Below, in pieces: positions 62,001 through 64,000 of a DNA stretch of 64,000 nucleotides. The notes below the pieces were generated by a model that saw nothing but the letters and a program-made list of their open reading frames with translations, did no database searches and was not told the origin of the DNA. The stretch lies in the NCBI GenBank assembly GCA_911728455.2, contig OU452231.1, forward strand, positions 19,177,838-19,241,837. The letters are read 5' to 3'. Made by a program: the position numbers and the translations under genes. The DNA is from Marthasterias glacialis. Lineage: Eukaryota; Echinodermata; Asteroidea; Forcipulatida; Asteriidae. Each line of letters opens with the position of its first letter. The first letter of the stretch is position 1.

Positions 62001-63120
62001 ATGGCCTATCCTTGTGCCTATTGCTAAGACGGACTCTGCCACTGTAGCAACTATATTTTTCAAAGAAATTGTTTGTAATCATGGTTGCCCCCGTGTACTC
62101 CTAAGTGACCGAGGAACAAACTTTTTAAGTAAATTAGTTCAAGAAGTGTGCAAAATCATGCGTACTGACAAAGTAAACACTAGTCCGTACCATCCGCAAT
62201 GTAATGCTGTACAAGAAAGATTCAATTCTGTAATTTTAACTACAGTATCTCATTATGTAAACAAGTTCCATACCAACTGGGATAACTATATTCCGGCCAT
62301 TCAGTTTGCGTATCGCAGTACACCTGCAGACAATTCAATTGGATTTAGTCCTTTCTTTATGTTGTATGGTAGAGAGGCAGTACTGCCTATTGATGTATCA
62401 CTTCATGGAAAACCTGAATATTCCGACCAAAATGTGAGAGATTATATTCATCATCTGATTGATCAACTTGAAGTTGCCAGAGAAATATCGAAGAAACACC
62501 TTGATGCTAATCAAGCTTCAATGAAGGAACGCTATGACAGTCGTACTCAAGAAGTACCCTATCAAGTTGGAGATGTGGTATACATTTATATCCCAGCAAT
62601 CCAAAAGGGACTGTCTAAAAAACTCCAGAAGTTCTGGTGTGGTCCATATTTGCTTGTGCAACAAACCGGTCTTGTTAATTTCAAAGTCCGAAATCTGGAA
62701 AATAACAAACTACTTCGTGTGCCAATTCATGTAAACCGAATGAAATTTGCATATAATCGTTTTGCCAGACCACCTAATCACGTGGTGCCAAATGATTTTG
62801 TTCAGAGAGATCCACTTGATTTCATCGAAGACAGTGATTGCCCAGAAGATTCCTTTCAGCCTTTGTTAGCTACACAACAACCTCAGCAGACTGGGTTAAA
62901 TATACCTGGTTTACCGGACATTGGACAACCTACCGGTAAAGAGTTTCACGTAGAAAAAGTTATACGTGGGAGATTTGTCAACGGTAAACTTCACTACTTG
63001 ATAAAGTGGAAAGATTTCCCTCACAGCAAAAATTCATGGGAACCCGTTGAAAATATCAATGAAACCCTTAGAAACTTTCTTCAACGTAATCCTGTCCGTA
63101 TCACTGGCAAATCAAAATAA
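59014..63120 (+). CDS. pol: retrotransposon Pol with C-terminal chromodomain, 1,368 aa
   Basis: Pol supplies the enzymes for reverse transcription and integration. Residues counted from the ATG at 59014: aspartic protease with IDTGAT (D41) and NVILGSEFL (111-119); reverse transcriptase about 320-520 with LDMASGYWQI (409-418), LPFGLHNAPSTFQR and the catalytic YLDD (472-475); RNase H from QTDAS (D623) to TDHQALKW; integrase zinc finger H-H-C-C in about 900-943 (HCHD, HFGFH, CDSCH); integrase core D972, D1032 and E1068, with 35 residues between the last two; GPF/Y-type module around FWCGPYLL (1207-1214); and a chromodomain at about 1311-1360 with the likely aromatic cage F1311, W1332, F1335. All catalytic residues I checked are present and no stop interrupts the frame. 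Translation most likely occurs as a Gag-Pol fusion by -1 frameshifting. Chromodomains in this group are thought to guide integration to methylated histone H3. Confidence 0.98.
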   Translation: MTGVRVDGCDVQSDDPLKIDLDQNSMISITIGDDTLKCLIDTGATSNLISEKYYKTNVVFRQLRLLKPKFDHATTANGDNVKIVGFLNVPVHIFGAKFMVPFYVTSNLYQNVILGSEFLTSQKVSIDFGKSKLRIHRKNQLRTCTEITVPPRSQSVCEVRIKNYLPSGVIGHCHGGRNIQNIGLVVANTISSSHMTDSGTKVTVMVMNPSEVPVTIFPRTKIGTFNIVEENNISDFANFDKIESSTNIEHKVTNPQYSSSGQEVLDKINISSSSINPTQRQQLKALISNYSDVFETERSPCGFFDKVEHIIDTGNNPPVRCRPYRHSPRLQRTIREHVNKMLNDDIISESTSPFSSPVVMVKKKTGEYRFCIDFRRLNQITVRDNFPLPSISDTFNNLGMSKPAYFTTLDMASGYWQIGLDKDSKKKTAFITQDGLYEFNVLPFGLHNAPSTFQRTMHEVLRGLHWKFCLVYLDDIIIYSETFKDHLDHLCQVFQKFRDANLKLKPKKCSFACDKIHYLGHIISEDGVATDPEKLKVVKEYPLPKNIKDVRAFLGFVGYYRRYIKDFSKTAQPLTALTCKNIPFQWTKECSEAFEHLKQSLLEPPVLSHPRFDECSQFVLQTDASCQGLGFVLSQIQDGNEKAIAYASRALKPAERNYTVTELEALAVVEGVKKFSTYLEHSPKFKIVTDHQALKWLFDQKRSSGRLARWSLYLQSYSYDIEHRPGKKLANVDTLSRIWKDNSQPTCVPHPQVESSHSDTTQLSQSDSETVLTGFDHEENSSKIEEVRNLRYQRGKRLHNHNMVNFKDHLPVVHENIDLDKIKQGQRNDSFSKSIIDYLESDLLPEDNKIARRLLLEVNQYFVHNGILYHVWHTPRSRRIPERNIVQLYIPSPYIDTVLHHCHDLVLSAHFGFHRTYSKIRQRYFWKFMHRDIDNWVRSCDSCHRVKTPKHKVVAPLLTMKVPGPFERVSVDILGPLPVTESGNRYVLCFMDHCTRWPILVPIAKTDSATVATIFFKEIVCNHGCPRVLLSDRGTNFLSKLVQEVCKIMRTDKVNTSPYHPQCNAVQERFNSVILTTVSHYVNKFHTNWDNYIPAIQFAYRSTPADNSIGFSPFFMLYGREAVLPIDVSLHGKPEYSDQNVRDYIHHLIDQLEVAREISKKHLDANQASMKERYDSRTQEVPYQVGDVVYIYIPAIQKGLSKKLQKFWCGPYLLVQQTGLVNFKVRNLENNKLLRVPIHVNRMKFAYNRFARPPNHVVPNDFVQRDPLDFIEDSDCPEDSFQPLLATQQPQQTGLNIPGLPDIGQPTGKEFHVEKVIRGRFVNGKLHYLIKWKDFPHSKNSWEPVENINETLRNFLQRNPVRITGKSK

Positions 63121-63768
63121 TGATATTGCATGGCATATTATTTCAGTTATTGAAATTATAGTTTATTTGTTGGTAAACGTGTAATTGTCTTTAAGGTTTC
63201 AGAATGAAAGCTTTATAAATTCTGAGTGTTCCTCAGAAATATGTTAAGAAAGTGCTAATGTAGTTGATTAATGTACCTTGTAGTATTATATATAATGTTC
63301 TAGTTTGTTTAGGGAATCCGGATTCCACTTGGTCATCAGAACAGACGACAATCGGCCCTACCAATGAAGTAGCTACAGAGATCCCTTGGAGCAGCCGCTG
63401 AGTCCACTCGCCGCCGGTGAAATTCAATAGATGTCGGTCAACTCGTCGCAGATTCAGCATTATCTAATTCAACTTCACTTGCTTGAAGACCCTGTCGATA
63501 TTCGTCTGATCAACTTTTATCGTCACTATTTTGAAGCAAAATACCATCTAATGATATTGTGAATTTCTGTTGAATTAAATTATTGATTGTACTGAAGTGA
63601 ATACGAGTTTAATGAACATGTTTATAAATTTAATTGTGGATTATTAGTATTTGAACTGTTCATTGGAAAGCTGTTTTACTTTCCAAATTAGTCGGTTCAA
63701 GACGTATTTAATTTAAAGTTTAAGATTATATGAATTGTCAGGGGCCAATTCTAAAACGAGGGGTATAT
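63121..63768 (+). other. 3' non-coding region of the retrotransposon with polypurine tract
   Basis: About 650 bp between pol and the 3' LTR, AT-rich, without an envelope or other credible frame. The purine-rich AAAACGAGGGG at about 63753-63763 lies a few bases before the LTR and is the probable plus-strand primer (polypurine tract), though interrupted by one C and separated from the LTR by TATA. Confidence 0.7.
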
Positions 63769-64000
63769 GTTATGGTGTTAACCCCGGCCCTTTGTGATGA
63801 TTATTTTTGCGCACTATAGTCATGGCGATTATGTGCACCTGGGTGTGCATGGAAGTTATGTAATAACCCAGTATATAAAGTACTTTCACTGTCGCCTCGT
63901 GGTCTGTCTCCTTCAGGTGCGCCACCGAGTCGAAGGTGTATTTCGTTTATTATTTAGCAATTGTATTTCTCTAATTTAAGTCATGTTTAAATAAAACACC
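63769..64000 (+). repeat. 3' LTR, first 232 bp (cut by window end)
   Basis: Sequence from TGTTATGG to AATAAAACACC matches 57679-57910 base for base as far as I can read. The remaining 111 bp and the right flanking duplication are outside the window. Confidence 0.96.

Larger units (their letters stand above)
57679..64000 (+). mobile_element. Ty3/Gypsy chromodomain LTR retrotransposon, cut by window end
   Basis: Order: 5' LTR, primer-binding region, gag, pol (protease, reverse transcriptase, RNase H, integrase, chromodomain), 3' non-coding region, 3' LTR. The order RT-RNase H-integrase places it in Ty3/Gypsy, and the C-terminal chromodomain in the chromovirus branch. The two LTRs are 6,090 bp apart and I see no difference over the 232 bp available for comparison. 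Both reading frames are intact. This implies a recent insertion, probably still competent to move. There is no envelope-like frame. The likely target is an intron or the upstream flank of NPAS4; the element is antisense to that gene. Confidence 0.96.

Noticed and set aside
63233..63460. An envelope or accessory frame after pol
   Set aside because: The only frame of note is short, antisense and lacks a signal peptide or membrane segment.

Overview
The window is animal nuclear DNA: spliced genes with GT-AG introns, AT-rich introns, and dense short interspersed repeats with tRNA-like heads, terminal-inverted-repeat elements and palindromes. Gene content and repeat style suggest a marine invertebrate deuterostome, most likely an echinoderm such as a sea star. 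That placement is inference.

Layout. 1-6.7 kb is gene-free (60-bp tandem array, AT-rich arrays, small hairpin elements). 6.7-25.0 kb on the minus strand is a complete 15-exon DDX41 gene (DEAD-box helicase, 625 aa); its introns hold most of the repeats, including a roughly 2.5-kb cluster of palindromes in intron 1 and a tandemly copied splice donor beside exon 4. A 1.8-kb divergent intergenic region leads to a plus-strand DOK-family adaptor gene at 26.7-30.9 kb (4 exons, 646 aa, PH + PTB/IRS + tyrosine-rich tail). 31-42 kb is gene-free and full of inverted-repeat elements, SINEs and a 65-bp minisatellite. 42.0-55.6 kb on the minus strand is the 3' part of an NPAS4/dysfusion-type PAS transcription factor (7 coding exons seen; the bHLH exon is not found in the window). 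A single-exon plus-strand AP5S1 gene (AP-5 sigma subunit) is nested inside one of its introns. From 57,679 to the right edge lies a very young Ty3/Gypsy chromodomain retrotransposon with intact gag and pol; its 3' LTR is cut by the window end.

The four host genes are unrelated in function: RNA helicase/nucleic-acid sensing, tyrosine-kinase signalling, activity- or development-regulated transcription, and late-endosomal sorting. The most notable signals are a complete -1 ribosomal frameshift module at the gag-pol junction (UUUAAAC, 5-nt spacer, 12-pair stem, possible pseudoknot), the long near-perfect palindromes in DDX41 intron 1, the splice-donor-derived tandem repeat in DDX41 intron 4, and the nested antisense AP5S1 gene.
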